The notes: generated by a model from the sequence alone, not told the origin. 37,000 nucleotides of DNA from Actinokineospora bangkokensis (GCF_001940455.1 NZ_MKQR01000005.1:1-37000); one strand, 5' to 3'; positions 24,925-34,316 are shown, counted from the first letter of the stretch. Made by a program: numbers and translations.

Positions 24925-26052
24925 ATGCGCAGCAAGACTCTGGCATTGCTCGCCGCGGGGCTGGGCACGGCCCTGACCCTCACGGCGTGCGGGGCGAACC
25001 AGGCCGCGCCGTCGGGCTCCGGCGGCACCAGCGACACCGCGGGCAGCAGCGGTGGCGGCATCCCGGTCGGGGTGATCCTGCCGGAGACCGCGACCTCCGC
25101 CCGCTGGGAGGGCTTCGACAAGCCCATGCTCGAGGCCGCGATGAAGGCCAAGGGCCTCGACCCCGACATCCAGAACGCCCAGGGCGACGTGCAGAAGTTC
25201 ACCACCCTGGCGGACGGCATGATCAGCCAGGGCGTCAAGGTCCTGGTCATCGCCTCGATCAACTCCGAGGTCGGCAGCGCGGTGGCGGCCAAGGCCAAGG
25301 CCCAGGGCATCCCCACCATCGACTACGACCGCCTCAACCTCGGCGGCAGCTCCGACTACTACGTCTCCTTCGACAACGTCAAGGTCGGCGAGCTGCAGGG
25401 CCAGGGTCTCGCGGACGCGCTCAAGGGCAAGCCGGGCGCGCAGGTCATCGAGATCGAGGGCGCCCCGACCGACAACAACGCGACCCTGTTCTACGAGGGC
25501 CAGCAGAAGGTGCTCAAGCCGCTCTACGACAACGGCACGCTCAAGCTGGTGCAGTCCCAGAAGATCGACAACTGGGACAACCAGAAGGGCGGCACCACCT
25601 TCGAGCAGATCCTGACCGGCAACGGCGGCGCCGTGGACGGCGTCGTGGCCGCCAACGACGGCCTCGCGGGCGCGGTCATCACCGTGCTGCAGAAGAACGG
25701 CCTCAACGGCAAGGTCCCGGTGACCGGCCAGGACGCCACCGCCGACGGCCTCAAGGCCGTGCTGCGCGGCGACCAGTACATGACCGTGTTCAAGCCGATC
25801 AAGGAAGAGGCGGAGAACACCGCCGCGCTGGCCGCGCTGCTGGCCAAGGGCGACACCGCGGGCGCCGACGCGCTGGCCAAGCAGACCAGCGACGACCCCA
25901 CCGGCAACCGCACGGTCAAGTCGGTGCTGCTGACGCCGAAGCTGACCACCAAGGACACCGTCAAGGAACCGGTGTCCCAGGGCTACGTCAAGGCCGCCGA
26001 CATCTGCGGCGGCGACCTGGCCTCGGTCTGCGCCCAGCTCGGCATCAGCTGA
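24925..26052 (+). CDS. xylF: Xylose-type ABC transporter substrate-binding lipoprotein
   Basis: 375 residues from ATG 24925, preceded by GAAAGGGA at good distance; the overlapping GTG 24922 is less likely. The lipobox LTAC gives lipidated C22, then a Ser/Gly linker. The rest is a pentose-binding type I periplasmic binding fold: PVGVILPETATSARWEGFDKPML, ISQGVKVLVIASINSEVGSAV, IPTIDYDRLNLGGSSDYYVSFDNVKVGELQ and GAVDGVVAANDGLAGAVI. YDRL and YVSFDN...VGELQ are hallmarks of the XylF/ChvE group, so a D-xylose-like sugar is likely but not proven. It is the first gene of a four-gene operon and followed by a large stem-loop that probably raises its yield relative to the membrane subunits. Confidence 0.9.
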   Translation: MRSKTLALLAAGLGTALTLTACGANQAAPSGSGGTSDTAGSSGGGIPVGVILPETATSARWEGFDKPMLEAAMKAKGLDPDIQNAQGDVQKFTTLADGMISQGVKVLVIASINSEVGSAVAAKAKAQGIPTIDYDRLNLGGSSDYYVSFDNVKVGELQGQGLADALKGKPGAQVIEIEGAPTDNNATLFYEGQQKVLKPLYDNGTLKLVQSQKIDNWDNQKGGTTFEQILTGNGGAVDGVVAANDGLAGAVITVLQKNGLNGKVPVTGQDATADGLKAVLRGDQYMTVFKPIKEEAENTAALAALLAKGDTAGADALAKQTSDDPTGNRTVKSVLLTPKLTTKDTVKEPVSQGYVKAADICGGDLASVCAQLGIS

Positions 26053-26064
26053 CCAGTCCAGTCC

Positions 26065-26118
26065 ACCGCCCCCGGCGCGGCGCCCCCCTCCCCCCACGGG
26101 CGCCGCGCCGGGGGCGGT
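26065..26118 (+). repeat. 21-bp intercistronic stem-loop
   Basis: Perfect 21-bp arms (26065-26085 and 26098-26118) with a 12-nt C-rich loop fill the gap between the binding-protein and ATPase genes. The ATPase ribosome binding site GAGGAG follows 7 nt later. It could be a partial terminator or a block to 3' exonucleases; either would make binding protein more abundant than the ATPase. Confidence 0.8.
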
Positions 26119-26138
26119 CCCCCCGAGGAGATCGCGCG

Positions 26139-26912
26139 ATGAGCGAACCCATTCTGGAGATCACCGGGCTCAACAAGAGCTTCGGACCGGTCCACGTCCT
26201 GCACGACGTGGACTTCACCGTGCGCGCCGGTGAGGTCACCGCGCTCGTCGGCGACAACGGCGCGGGCAAGTCCACGCTGGTCAAGTGCATCGCGGGCATC
26301 CACCCGACCGACTCGGGGCTGGTGCACTTCAACGGCGAGCCGGTGACCATCGGCGGCCCGCGCGACGCGGCGGGCCTGGGCATCGAGGTCGTCTACCAGG
26401 ACCTCGCCCTGGCCGACAACCTCGACATCGTGCAGAACATGTTCCTCGGCCGCGAGCGCGGCTCGGGCTGGCTGCTCGACGAGGCGTCGATGGAGAAGGC
26501 CGCCCGCGACACGCTGGCCTCGCTGTCGGTGCGCACCGTCAAGTCCGTGCGCACCCCGGTGTCGGCGCTGTCCGGCGGCCAGCGCCAGACGGTCGCCATC
26601 GCCAAGTCGGTGCTGTGGGAGAGCAAGGTCGTCCTGCTCGACGAGCCCACCGCCGCGCTCGGCGTCGCCCAGACCCGCCAGGTGCTCGACCTGGTGCGCA
26701 GGCTGGCCGAGCAGGGCCTCGGCGTGGTGCTGATCAGCCACAACATGGCCGACGTGTTCGAGGTGGCCGACCGGATCGCCACCCTGTACCTGGGCCGCAT
26801 GGTCGCCCAGGTGCCGACCAGGGACGTCACGCACGCCCAGGTCGTCGAGCTGATCACCGCGGGCCGCTCCGGAGACCTCGGGCTGGCCCGCCCCGAGTCC
26901 GCCACCGTCTGA
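26139..26912 (+). CDS. xylG: Xylose-type ABC transporter ATP-binding protein
   Basis: 257 residues from ATG 26139 with GAGGAG 8 nt upstream. It has Walker A GDNGAGKST (38-46), signature LSGGQ (144-148), Walker B VVLLDEP with D168/E169, EPTAALGVAQT (the ALG form typical of sugar importers), and switch histidine H201 in ISHNMADVF. It carries one nucleotide-binding domain, whereas E. coli XylG/RbsA proteins carry two. Single-domain forms are common in actinobacteria, and the functional unit is then a homodimer on the XylH permease dimer. It energises sugar uptake at the inner face of the membrane. Confidence 0.93.
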   Translation: MSEPILEITGLNKSFGPVHVLHDVDFTVRAGEVTALVGDNGAGKSTLVKCIAGIHPTDSGLVHFNGEPVTIGGPRDAAGLGIEVVYQDLALADNLDIVQNMFLGRERGSGWLLDEASMEKAARDTLASLSVRTVKSVRTPVSALSGGQRQTVAIAKSVLWESKVVLLDEPTAALGVAQTRQVLDLVRRLAEQGLGVVLISHNMADVFEVADRIATLYLGRMVAQVPTRDVTHAQVVELITAGRSGDLGLARPESATV

Positions 26913-26928
26913 CCACGAGGCACCTGAC

Positions 26929-28356
26929 ATGACCGAGACCTCCGCCGCGACCACGCAGGACACCAGCGGCGCCATCTCCGACTTCGGCATCGACACCACC
27001 AGCCAGTCCACCGGCGAGGCGGTGCGCGACTACGTCGCCCGCCTGCGCGGCGGCGAGCTCGGCTCGCTGCCCGCCGTGCTCGGCCTGGCCGCGCTGGTCG
27101 TGGTGTTCTGGCTGCTGTCGGACAGCTTCCTGACCCTCAACAACACCGCGAACCTGCTGGCCCAGGGCGCGGGCAAGATGATCATCGCGATGGGCCTGGT
27201 CTTCGTCCTGCTGCTGGGCGAGATCGACCTGTCCGCGGGCACCGCCTCCGGCGTCTGCGCCGCGGTGATGGCCATGCACTACGTCCGCTCCGGCAACCTG
27301 CTCGGCGGCATGGGCACCACGGTGTTCTACGTCTTCGTGCTCGGCCTGGTGGTCGCCGCCGCCCTCGCGCTGTACATGCGCATCTGGGCGGGCGCGGTGC
27401 TCGCCGCGGTCGCCATCGGCATCGCCATGCTGGGCGTGCCGCCCAACGCCTGGGTCGAGATGCTGCTGGCCGTGTGCGTCGGCACCGCCATCGGCGTGAT
27501 CACCGGCTTCCTGGTGTCCAAGATCGGCATGCCGTCGTTCGTGGTCACCCTGGCGCTGTTCATCACCTGGCAGGGCGTCATCCTCCAGCTCATCGGCGAG
27601 GGCGGCGTGCTCGGCATCAACACCGAGCCCACCCTGTTCGCCGTGGCCAACGGCAACCTGTCGGTGCTCGGCAGTTGGCTGCTGTTCCTGGTCGGCGCGG
27701 GCGGCTACGCCGCGGTCGTGCTCGGCGAGCACTTCTCCCGGCTGCGCCGCGGCCTGGTGACCATGCCGACCCCGCTGGTGGTCGCCAAGGTCGCCGCCAT
27801 CGCGGTCGTCTCCGCGCTGGCCACCTTCGCCCTCACCCTCAACCGCTCGCGCAACGCCGCGGTCGTCATCGAGGGCGTGCCCTACGTGGTGCCGATCGTG
27901 CTGGTGGTGCTGGTGATCGGCACCTACGTGCTCAACCGCACCCGCTACGGCCGCCACATCTACGCCGTGGGCGGCAACGCCGAGGCCGCGCGCCGCGCGG
28001 GCATCAACGTGCCGAAGATCCGCGCCAGCGTGTTCGTCGTCACCTCCTCGTTGGCGGCGCTGGGCGCGATCGTGTACTCGTCGAAGGTCGGCTCGGTCGA
28101 CCCGCAGGCCGGTGGCCTCAACACCCTGCTGTTCGCCGTGGGTGCGGCCGTCATCGGCGGCACGTCGCTGTTCGGCGGGCGCGGCAAGGTGTTCCACGCG
28201 GTCGTCGGTGGCCTGGTGCTCGCGGTGGTGGAGAACGGCCTGGGCCTGCTCAAGCAGCCCGCCGCCGTGGTCAACATCGTCACCGGCCTCGTACTGTTGC
28301 TGGCGGCCACCGTCGACGCGCTCTCCCGGCGGCGGGCCGCCACCGCGGCGCGGTAG
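26929..28356 (+). CDS. xylH: Xylose-type ABC transporter permease
   Basis: 475 residues from ATG 26929 with GAGG 9 nt upstream, 16 nt after the ATPase stop. A soluble N-terminal tail of about 45 residues precedes roughly eleven membrane helices. Family motifs are FLTLNNTANLLAQGAGKMIIAMGLVFVLLLGEIDLSAG near residues 65-105, VSKIGMPSFVVTLALFITWQGV, and TRYGRHIYAVGGNAEAARRAGINVPKIRASVFV with GGTSLFGGRGKVFHAVVGGLVL near the C-terminus. These place it in the BPD_transp_2 family next to XylH/RbsC. It is somewhat longer than E. coli XylH because of a larger central region. It forms the translocation pore of the importer. Confidence 0.93.
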   Translation: MTETSAATTQDTSGAISDFGIDTTSQSTGEAVRDYVARLRGGELGSLPAVLGLAALVVVFWLLSDSFLTLNNTANLLAQGAGKMIIAMGLVFVLLLGEIDLSAGTASGVCAAVMAMHYVRSGNLLGGMGTTVFYVFVLGLVVAAALALYMRIWAGAVLAAVAIGIAMLGVPPNAWVEMLLAVCVGTAIGVITGFLVSKIGMPSFVVTLALFITWQGVILQLIGEGGVLGINTEPTLFAVANGNLSVLGSWLLFLVGAGGYAAVVLGEHFSRLRRGLVTMPTPLVVAKVAAIAVVSALATFALTLNRSRNAAVVIEGVPYVVPIVLVVLVIGTYVLNRTRYGRHIYAVGGNAEAARRAGINVPKIRASVFVVTSSLAALGAIVYSSKVGSVDPQAGGLNTLLFAVGAAVIGGTSLFGGRGKVFHAVVGGLVLAVVENGLGLLKQPAAVVNIVTGLVLLLAATVDALSRRRAATAAR

Positions 28357-28385
28357 CCGCCAGGTCCCCACCGGAAGGCAGGCAC

Positions 28386-29558
28386 GTGACCAGCACACCC
28401 ACGGCGGGCGCCCGACCCGACGAGGTGCGCAGGCACAACCGCACCGCGCTGCTGCGCAGGCTGCACGTCGCGGGCCCCACGACCAGGGCGGCCCTGGCCA
28501 CCGAGCTGGGGCTCAACCGCAGCACCATCAAGGCCCTGGTCGACGGTCTGGCGGAGTCCGGGGTGGTCGAGGAACGACTGCCCCGGGCCCGCTCCGGCGC
28601 GGGCCGCCCGTCGCTGCTGGTGCTCCCGCAGCCGCACGCGGCGGTCGTGCTGGCCGTCGACATCCGGGTCGAGCAGGTCGCCATCGCCCTGGTCGGGCTC
28701 GGCGGGGAGATGCTGGGCCGCAACAGCTGGAACCTGCACGGCCGCCAGCGCGAGCCCGCCGAGGTCATCACCCACGTCGTCGAGTCCACCCAGGTGCTCG
28801 CCGCCGACCTGGGCTACCCGCTCATCGCCGCGGGCGTCTCCGTCCCCGGCGTGGTGCGCCGCTCCGACGGGTTCGTGCACGAGGCGCCCAACCTGCAGTG
28901 GACCAACGTCCCGCTGGGCGAGCGCCTGGGCGGGGCACTGGGCTGCCCCATCCGCGTCGGCAACGACGCCGAGATCGCCGCCCTGGCCGAGCACCTGCGC
29001 GGCGCCGCCCGCGGCTCCACCGACGCCGTCTACGTCTCCGCGGACGTCGGCGTCGGCGGCGGCGTCATCTCCGACGGGTCCGCCCTGCGCGGCACCGCCG
29101 GGTACGTCGGCGAGCTGGGGCACATGGTGGTCAACCCGCGCGGGCGCCCCTGCTACTGCGGCTCCCGCGGCTGCTGGGAGACCGAGGTGGGCGAGCTGGC
29201 CCTCTGCCGCGCCCTGCGCCTGCCCGAGGGCACCCCGCGCGGCGCCGTCATCGCCGACCTCAAGGCCCTGCGCACCCCCGAGCGGATCACCGCCGTGCTC
29301 GGCGACTTCCGCGAGTTCCTGACCGTGGGCCTGGTCAACATCGTCAACGTCTTCGGCCCCGAGCTGGTCGTGCTGGGCGACCTGTTCACCGCCCTGCCCC
29401 CGTCGCTGATCGCGGAGGTGGGCGTGGAGGTCGGCCGCCGCTCCCTGGTCAGCCGGGCGGTCGGCGGCACGCGGGTGATGACCTCGTCGATGGGCACCGA
29501 CGTCAAGCTCATCGGCGCCGCGGAGCTGGCCTTCGAGCCGGTCCTGGACATGGTTTAA
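28386..29558 (+). CDS. ROK-family transcriptional repressor
   Basis: 390 residues from GTG 28386 with GGAAGG 7-8 nt upstream, 29 nt after the permease. An N-terminal MarR-like winged helix (about 15-75; TTRAALATELGLNRSTIKALVDGLAESGVVEE, then GAGRPS) precedes a ROK sugar-kinase fold with GVSVPGVVRRSDGFVHEAPNLQW, GNDAEIAALAEH, and the zinc motif ELGH...CYCGSRGCWE with all three cysteines. The architecture is that of NagC/XylR/Mlc repressors. It is last in the operon, and a perfect palindrome covers the operon promoter, so autoregulated repression relieved by the imported sugar or its phosphate is likely. The inducer is unknown; no isomerase or kinase gene for xylose is in the window. Confidence 0.92.
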   Translation: MTSTPTAGARPDEVRRHNRTALLRRLHVAGPTTRAALATELGLNRSTIKALVDGLAESGVVEERLPRARSGAGRPSLLVLPQPHAAVVLAVDIRVEQVAIALVGLGGEMLGRNSWNLHGRQREPAEVITHVVESTQVLAADLGYPLIAAGVSVPGVVRRSDGFVHEAPNLQWTNVPLGERLGGALGCPIRVGNDAEIAALAEHLRGAARGSTDAVYVSADVGVGGGVISDGSALRGTAGYVGELGHMVVNPRGRPCYCGSRGCWETEVGELALCRALRLPEGTPRGAVIADLKALRTPERITAVLGDFREFLTVGLVNIVNVFGPELVVLGDLFTALPPSLIAEVGVEVGRRSLVSRAVGGTRVMTSSMGTDVKLIGAAELAFEPVLDMV

Positions 29559-29575
29559 GCGGTCCCCCGCACGCA

Positions 29576-29615
29576 CGAGAGGGCCGGTACCCCTGGTGGG
29601 GTACCGGCCCTCTCG
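29576..29615 (+). terminator. Terminator of the sugar operon
   Basis: Perfect 18-bp arms (29576-29593, 29598-29615) and a TGGT tetraloop. It sits 17 nt after the ROK stop and 21 nt before the end of the convergent DUF7455 gene, so it can serve both. Among the clearest terminators in the window. Confidence 0.9.
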
Positions 29616-29636
29616 CCGCAGCTCTGGGGGTGCGAC

Positions 29637-29822
29637 TCAGCCCTTCTGGAGCTCGGCCTCCAGCTCGCGCAGTCGGGTCTCGTGGGCGCGGGCGTGGTGG
29701 CCGCAGAACAGCAGCTCCCCTCCCGAGGAGAGCACGGCGCGGACCTGTGCGGCGGCGCCGCAGCGGTCGCAGCGGTCGGCAGCGGTCAGCTCGGGGCGGG
29801 TGAGCGTCGTAGTCGTCGTCAT
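29637..29822 (-). CDS. DUF7455 small zinc-ribbon protein
   Basis: 61 residues from ATG 29822, with GGGAG upstream. The sequence LTAADRCDRCGAAAQVRAVLSSGGELLFCGHHARAHETRLRELEAEL shows a CxxC...CxHH pattern (residues about 18-21 and 40-43), the likely zinc site, followed by a helix. This small family is widespread in actinobacteria next to sigA/sigB; from memory, M. tuberculosis Rv2708c is a member. Its function is unknown; binding to nucleic acid or RNA polymerase would be a guess. A SigE-class promoter lies about 100 bp upstream. Confidence 0.88.
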   Translation of the reverse strand: MTTTTTLTRPELTAADRCDRCGAAAQVRAVLSSGGELLFCGHHARAHETRLRELEAELQKG

Positions 29823-30249
29823 GGGAGTTCTCCCTCCGTCCCGGCACCGGGGGAACCCGGCGCCCTCTTCGGCTGCGGTCACGGAGGCGGAAACTCCGCC
29901 GTGGTCGCACTTCCTACTCTTACAGACGTTTCGGCCCGTGGCAGTGTTCCCGATCCAGGATTTATCCCCGGTAACCAGCCCTTTACCCCGCCTGACGAGC
30001 GGAAATGCCCTCCGAGCTGGGCGTATGCCACCCCAACCCGGCCTGAACCCCAGGTGTCGGTGAGACCCTGTTCACCACCGGCGAACGGCCCTGCGGCTCA
30101 CGATGTGGACTTGATCGGCCGAATGGGCGGATTGCCCTGGGTGGCCGAACCCGGTGCCCCTGCTGCACCCGTGTCACCTGCGCGCCCACCTCGTCGCGCA
30201 GCGTGCTCGAAGTCCGAAATGGCCGGTTCCGCGGCATCGGTCCGCACAA
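29823..30249. other. Intergenic region between DUF7455 and sigA
   Basis: About 430 bases with a visibly lower G+C patch near 29910-30000. It contains the DUF7455 promoter at 29923-29950. Frames across it are shadow-like, without start sites or codon bias. I cannot rule out a small RNA in the 29950-30240 part, but no fold or homology is recognised. Confidence 0.45.
29923..29950 (-). promoter_or_regulatory. SigE/SigM-type promoter of the DUF7455 gene
   Basis: On the minus strand GGAAC (29950-29946) and CGTCTG (29928-29923) are 17 bp apart. This fits ECF promoters of the GGAAC-N16/17-CGT(T/C) class. The leader would be about 90 nt. The same -35 and spacing are seen before sigB. Confidence 0.55.
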
Positions 30250-30288
30250 GCGTCAGCCCCCGGGTCCGAGGACCTCGGGGGCTGACGC
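30250..30288 (-). terminator. Terminator of sigA
   Basis: 13-bp perfect arms (30250-30262, 30276-30288) with a further 4-bp pairing inside after a one-base bulge. It lies 15 nt past the sigA stop. Confidence 0.85.
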
Positions 30289-30302
30289 GGAGGCGCTGGT
30301 CC

Positions 30303-31610
30303 CTACTCCAGGTAATCGCGCAGGACCTGGGAGCGGGAGGGGTGGCGGAGCTTGGACATGGTCTTCGACTCGATCTGGCGGATCCGCTCGCGGGTCACGC
30401 CGTAGACCTGACCGATCTCGTCCAGGGTGCGCGGCTGGCCGTCGGTGAGGCCGAAGCGCAGCCGGACGACGCCCGCCTCGCGCTCGGAGAGGGTGGCCAG
30501 GACCGACTGGAGTTGGTCCTGCAGCAGGGTGAACGACACCGCGTCCACCGCGACGACCGCCTCGGAGTCCTCGATGAAGTCCCCGAGCTGGCTGTCGCCC
30601 TCGTCGCCGATGGTCTGGTCCAGCGAGATGGGCTCCCGGGCGTACTGCTGGATCTCCAGCACCTTCTCCGGGGTGATGTCCATCTCCTTGGCCAGCTCCT
30701 CCGGGGTGGGCTCGCGGCCCAGGTCCTGGAGCAGCTCGCGCTGGATGCGGCCGAGCTTGTTGATGACCTCGACCATGTGCACCGGGATGCGGATGGTGCG
30801 CGCCTGGTCGGCCATCGCGCGGGTGATGGCCTGGCGGATCCACCACGTCGCGTAGGTCGAGAACTTGTAGCCCTTGGTGTAGTCGAACTTCTCGACCGCG
30901 CGGATCAGGCCCAGGTTGCCCTCCTGGATCAGGTCCAGGAACGCCATGCCGCGACCGGTGTAGCGCTTGGCCAGCGACACCACCAGGCGCAGGTTGGCCT
31001 CAAGCAGGTGGTTCTTGGCGCGCTCGCCGTCGCGGACGATCCAGCGCAGGTCGCGGCGCATCTGGGGGGCGAGCTTCTCGCTCTCCTCCTCGGACTTGCG
31101 CACGCGCTCGGCGGCGTAGAGCCCGGCCTCGATGCGCTTGGCGAGCTCCACCTCCTCCTCGGCGTTGAGCAGCGCGACCTTGCCGATCTGCTTGAGGTAG
31201 GCGCGGACGGAGTCGGCGGAGGCGGTGAGCTCGGCGTCCTTGCGGGCCTGCCGCAGCGCCTCGGACTCCTCCTCGTCCCAGACGAAGTCGCCGTCCTTGG
31301 TCTCCTTGCCGGAGTCCTTCTCCTCGGGCTCCTCGACCGGCTCCTCGATCGGCTCGACCTCGACCTCCTCGAGGTCGGACAGGTCGGGGTTGTCCTCGTC
31401 GGGCTCCTCGCCCTCGGGGCCCTCGCCGGCCTTCTTGGCGGTCGCCTTGGCGGCGGTCTTGCGCGGCGCGCGGGGCTTGGCACCCGCGGCCTTCTTGGCC
31501 GTCGTCTTGGCGCCCGACAGCTCGTCGTCCTCTGCCGTCGCGCTCCTGGTCGTCTTGGCGGCGCTCGCCGACGCGGTGGAGCGTCGGGTTGCGGTTCGTG
31601 CGGCTGCCAC
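30303..31610 (-). CDS. sigA: Primary RNA polymerase sigma factor SigA
   Basis: 435 residues from GTG 31610, chosen because AAAGGG lies 6 nt upstream; ATG 31634 is an alternative. The N-terminal 125 residues are first Lys/Ala-rich ([18 protein letters not shown]), then strongly acidic ([19 protein letters not shown]), as in the lineage-specific region 1.1 of actinobacterial SigA/HrdB. From [38 protein letters not shown] onward it is almost identical to M. tuberculosis SigA as I recall it: region 2.3-2.4 [18 protein letters not shown], region 3 [19 protein letters not shown], region 4.2 [30 protein letters not shown]. It directs housekeeping transcription and is essential. Confidence 0.98.
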   Translation of the reverse strand: MAAARTATRRSTASASAAKTTRSATAEDDELSGAKTTAKKAAGAKPRAPRKTAAKATAKKAGEGPEGEEPDEDNPDLSDLEEVEVEPIEEPVEEPEEKDSGKETKDGDFVWDEEESEALRQARKDAELTASADSVRAYLKQIGKVALLNAEEEVELAKRIEAGLYAAERVRKSEEESEKLAPQMRRDLRWIVRDGERAKNHLLEANLRLVVSLAKRYTGRGMAFLDLIQEGNLGLIRAVEKFDYTKGYKFSTYATWWIRQAITRAMADQARTIRIPVHMVEVINKLGRIQRELLQDLGREPTPEELAKEMDITPEKVLEIQQYAREPISLDQTIGDEGDSQLGDFIEDSEAVVAVDAVSFTLLQDQLQSVLATLSEREAGVVRLRFGLTDGQPRTLDEIGQVYGVTRERIRQIESKTMSKLRHPSRSQVLRDYLE

Positions 31611-31722
31611 GTACGCCCTTTCACAACTGTCCATCACGGCGGCGGCCGGGGTGGGAAATGCCCAGGTCGCTGCCGGAGTTCGGGGAGTGCCTCGTGGTCC
31701 TGTGGGCCGCGGGCTGCGTTCC

Positions 31723-31728
31723 ATTGTA
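31723..31728 (-). promoter_or_regulatory. -10 box of sigA
   Basis: TACAAT on the minus strand is a near-consensus -10, about 115 bp before the sigA start. No -35 match is visible at 16-18 bp; instead a small GTCCG-CC-GGAC-type repeat lies around -30, perhaps a regulator site. Confidence 0.6.
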
Positions 31729-31821
31729 GCGACGGGCGGCGTGTCCGGCGGACGCCCCGAGCACGAAATGTGCGCGCGCACCTGCCGGGGCGGGTCCGCG
31801 ACCGGCCACGCCGCCCGCGGC

Positions 31822-32583
<762 letters not shown>

Positions 32584-32626
32584 CCCTCGGGTCCCTTCCT
32601 TCTCGATTCAGCAGCGTCGACCGGTG

Positions 32627-32632
32627 ACATTA
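32627..32632 (-). promoter_or_regulatory. -10 box of ppgK
   Basis: TAATGT on the minus strand, 43 bp before the ppgK start, in the 82-bp gap shared with suhB. The -35 is weak. Confidence 0.45.
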
Positions 32633-32665
32633 GCCGTCGGTCGCCCGCTGTGGTCGGATAGCCGG

Positions 32666-33466
32666 GTGGGCACCACCGAACGCGACCTGCTCGCCACCGC
32701 CGAAGCCGTGGCCGCCGAGGCCGCCACCCTCGCCGAGACCACCCGCGCCACCGCCATCCGCGACGTCGGCACCAAGTCCACCAGGACCGACGTGGTCACC
32801 GCCGCCGACCGCGCCGCCGAGGACCTGATCCGCACCCGGTTGGCGGACCTGCGCCCCGGCGACGCCTTCCTGGGCGAGGAGAGCGGCGCCACCGCGGGCG
32901 ACGGCGTCACCTGGGTGGTCGACCCCATCGACGGCACGGTCAACTACCTCTACGGCTACCCCTGGTACGCCGTCTCCGTCGCCGCCCAGGTCGGCGGCAC
33001 CTCCGTCGCGGGCGTGGTCGTCGAACCCGCCACCGGCCGCCGCTGGACGGCCGTCAAGGGCGAGGGCGCCTGGCTCGACGGCCACCCCCTCCGCGTCAAC
33101 GAACCGGACTCCCTCGCCCAGTCCCTGCTCGCCACCGGCTTCCCCTACTCCGCCCCCCGCCGCGCCGCCCACGGCGCCGTCGTCGCCCGCCTCCTCGACC
33201 AGGTCCGCGACATCCGCCGAGGTGGCTCCGCCGCCCTCGACCTCTGCGCCGTCGCAGCGGGCTGGCTCGATGCCTACTGCGAACGCGGCACCAACCCGTG
33301 GGACTGGGCCGCTGGCGCCCTCATCGCCGCCGAAGCGGGCGCCCAGGTCACCCTCCCCGGCGAAGACCCCGAACTCGGCCCGGACACCGTCCTCGCCGCC
33401 GCCCCCACCATCGCCACTGACCTCCGCCAAGCCCTCATCACCGCCGGAATCGCCACCTACCCCTGA
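32666..33466 (+). CDS. suhB: Inositol-1-monophosphatase family protein
   Basis: 266 residues from GTG 32666; there is no clear ribosome binding site, so the mRNA may have a very short or no leader. It has the Mg-dependent phosphatase motifs in order: KSTRTDVVTAADRAAE, FLGEESGA (metal-binding Glu), WVVDPIDGTVNYLYGYPWYAVSVA (the DPIDGT metal site), IRRGGSAALDLCAVAAGWLDAYCE and NPWDWAAGALIAAEAGA. It hydrolyses inositol phosphates (or related sugar phosphates), feeding inositol to mycothiol and phosphatidylinositol in actinomycetes. Position next to ppgK supports orthology with mycobacterial SuhB. The last third of the gene is strikingly C-rich on this strand. Confidence 0.95.
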   Translation: MGTTERDLLATAEAVAAEAATLAETTRATAIRDVGTKSTRTDVVTAADRAAEDLIRTRLADLRPGDAFLGEESGATAGDGVTWVVDPIDGTVNYLYGYPWYAVSVAAQVGGTSVAGVVVEPATGRRWTAVKGEGAWLDGHPLRVNEPDSLAQSLLATGFPYSAPRRAAHGAVVARLLDQVRDIRRGGSAALDLCAVAAGWLDAYCERGTNPWDWAAGALIAAEAGAQVTLPGEDPELGPDTVLAAAPTIATDLRQALITAGIATYP

Positions 33467-33623
33467 CCCCCCACAGCCACCCCGTAACCCCCACCACCTC
33501 AAGCCGCCCACCCCACCCCAGGCCGCCCACCCCCGAGCACCCGACCACCCACCCGGGCACGCCAACAAAATCCCGCTTCTTTTCACGCTCTGCGCAGCAG
33601 AGCCCCACGCAGCAGCAGAGCCC
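33467..33623. other. Polypyrimidine gap with hairpin, suhB/cei
   Basis: A C-rich stretch with ACCC/CACC repeats (33467-33560), then an A/T-rich patch and a small perfect hairpin GCTCTGC-GCA-GCAGAGC (33587-33603). Towards the cei stop the motif GCAGCAGAGCCC recurs imperfectly. It probably serves as a weak terminator for the convergent genes. Confidence 0.4.
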
Positions 33624-34316
33624 TCAGCAGCGAGCCCTCTTCGCCGCCGCCACGACGTTCGGGTCCAGCGCGGGCCCGCTGCCGTCCTCGTTCGCCAGCC
33701 CGCCCTGCGGCGGCCCGTTCTGCGCCCAGTCGGTCAGCTGCTCCAGGATCCGCTTCGCCTCCGGCGTCGGGTCCAGGTGGGTGTACCGCTGCCCGATCGC
33801 CAGGTCCACGGTCGCGTCCTGGCGCGCGTCGCGCACCAGCTCCGCGCACGGCTCCAGGATGCTGAGCGTGCGCGCCGCCGCGGTGCCCTGCTGGCCGAAG
33901 CGGATCTGCGCGCGGCAGTTGAGCGAGCCGCCGGTGTAGACGGTGTCGTTGGCGGGGTCGGTGACCTGGGTGAAGCCCAGCTCGCGCAGCGCCTCGGTGA
34001 CCGCGCCCGCCTGCCTGCGCTGGCCGCTGGCGTTCACCACGCGCAGCAGCGCCCCGGACGGGGGTGCGGGGGCGGCCTTGTCCAACGCGGTGTCCGGCAG
34101 GGTCTCGCCGAGCGCGGGCGCGGGCTGGCCGTCGGGGGAGGAGGTCGGGGTCGGCGGCGGCGCGCAGGCGTTGGCGTCGGCGTCGCTGGACGCGCTGCTC
34201 ATCACCTGGATCCACACCACGCCCGCGACCACGCCGAGGACGGCCAGCAGGACGAGGGCGGGGACCGGCCTGCGCCTGCGGTACGGGCGCTCCCCGCTCA
34301 ACGGACCGGCGGTCAC
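33624..34316 (-). CDS. cei: Envelope integrity protein Cei
   Basis: 230 residues from GTG 34316, preferred over ATG 34391 because GGGAGGG stands 7 nt before it. A short basic cytoplasmic tail (RPYRRRRP) is followed by one membrane helix (about 17-38, VPALVLLAVLGVVAGVVWIQV) and a Pro/Ser/Thr linker. The folded exported part holds a LytR_C-like domain: GALLRVVNASGQRRQAGAVTEALRELGFTQV, then YTGGSLNCRAQIRFGQQGTAAARTL with LEPCAEL, whose cysteines may form a disulfide. Its place between suhB and the DUF4193 gene matches mycobacterial Cei (Rv2700), which is known to affect envelope integrity. The C-terminus ends ...AAKRARC. Confidence 0.9.
   Translation of the reverse strand: MTAGPLSGERPYRRRRPVPALVLLAVLGVVAGVVWIQVMSSASSDADANACAPPPTPTSSPDGQPAPALGETLPDTALDKAAPAPPSGALLRVVNASGQRRQAGAVTEALRELGFTQVTDPANDTVYTGGSLNCRAQIRFGQQGTAAARTLSILEPCAELVRDARQDATVDLAIGQRYTHLDPTPEAKRILEQLTDWAQNGPPQGGLANEDGSGPALDPNVVAAAKRARC

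Noticed and set aside
22608..25319. Extension of the YihY frame far upstream across the helicase gene
   Set aside because: The open frame runs antisense to the helicase with no stop, but the family N-terminus begins at ATG 22607 and the upstream part is shadow sequence.
29950..30240. Plus-strand frames and possible tRNA between DUF7455 and sigA
   Set aside because: No T-arm GTTCGAATC-type core or cloverleaf was found, and the frames lack ribosome binding sites and gene-like codon use.
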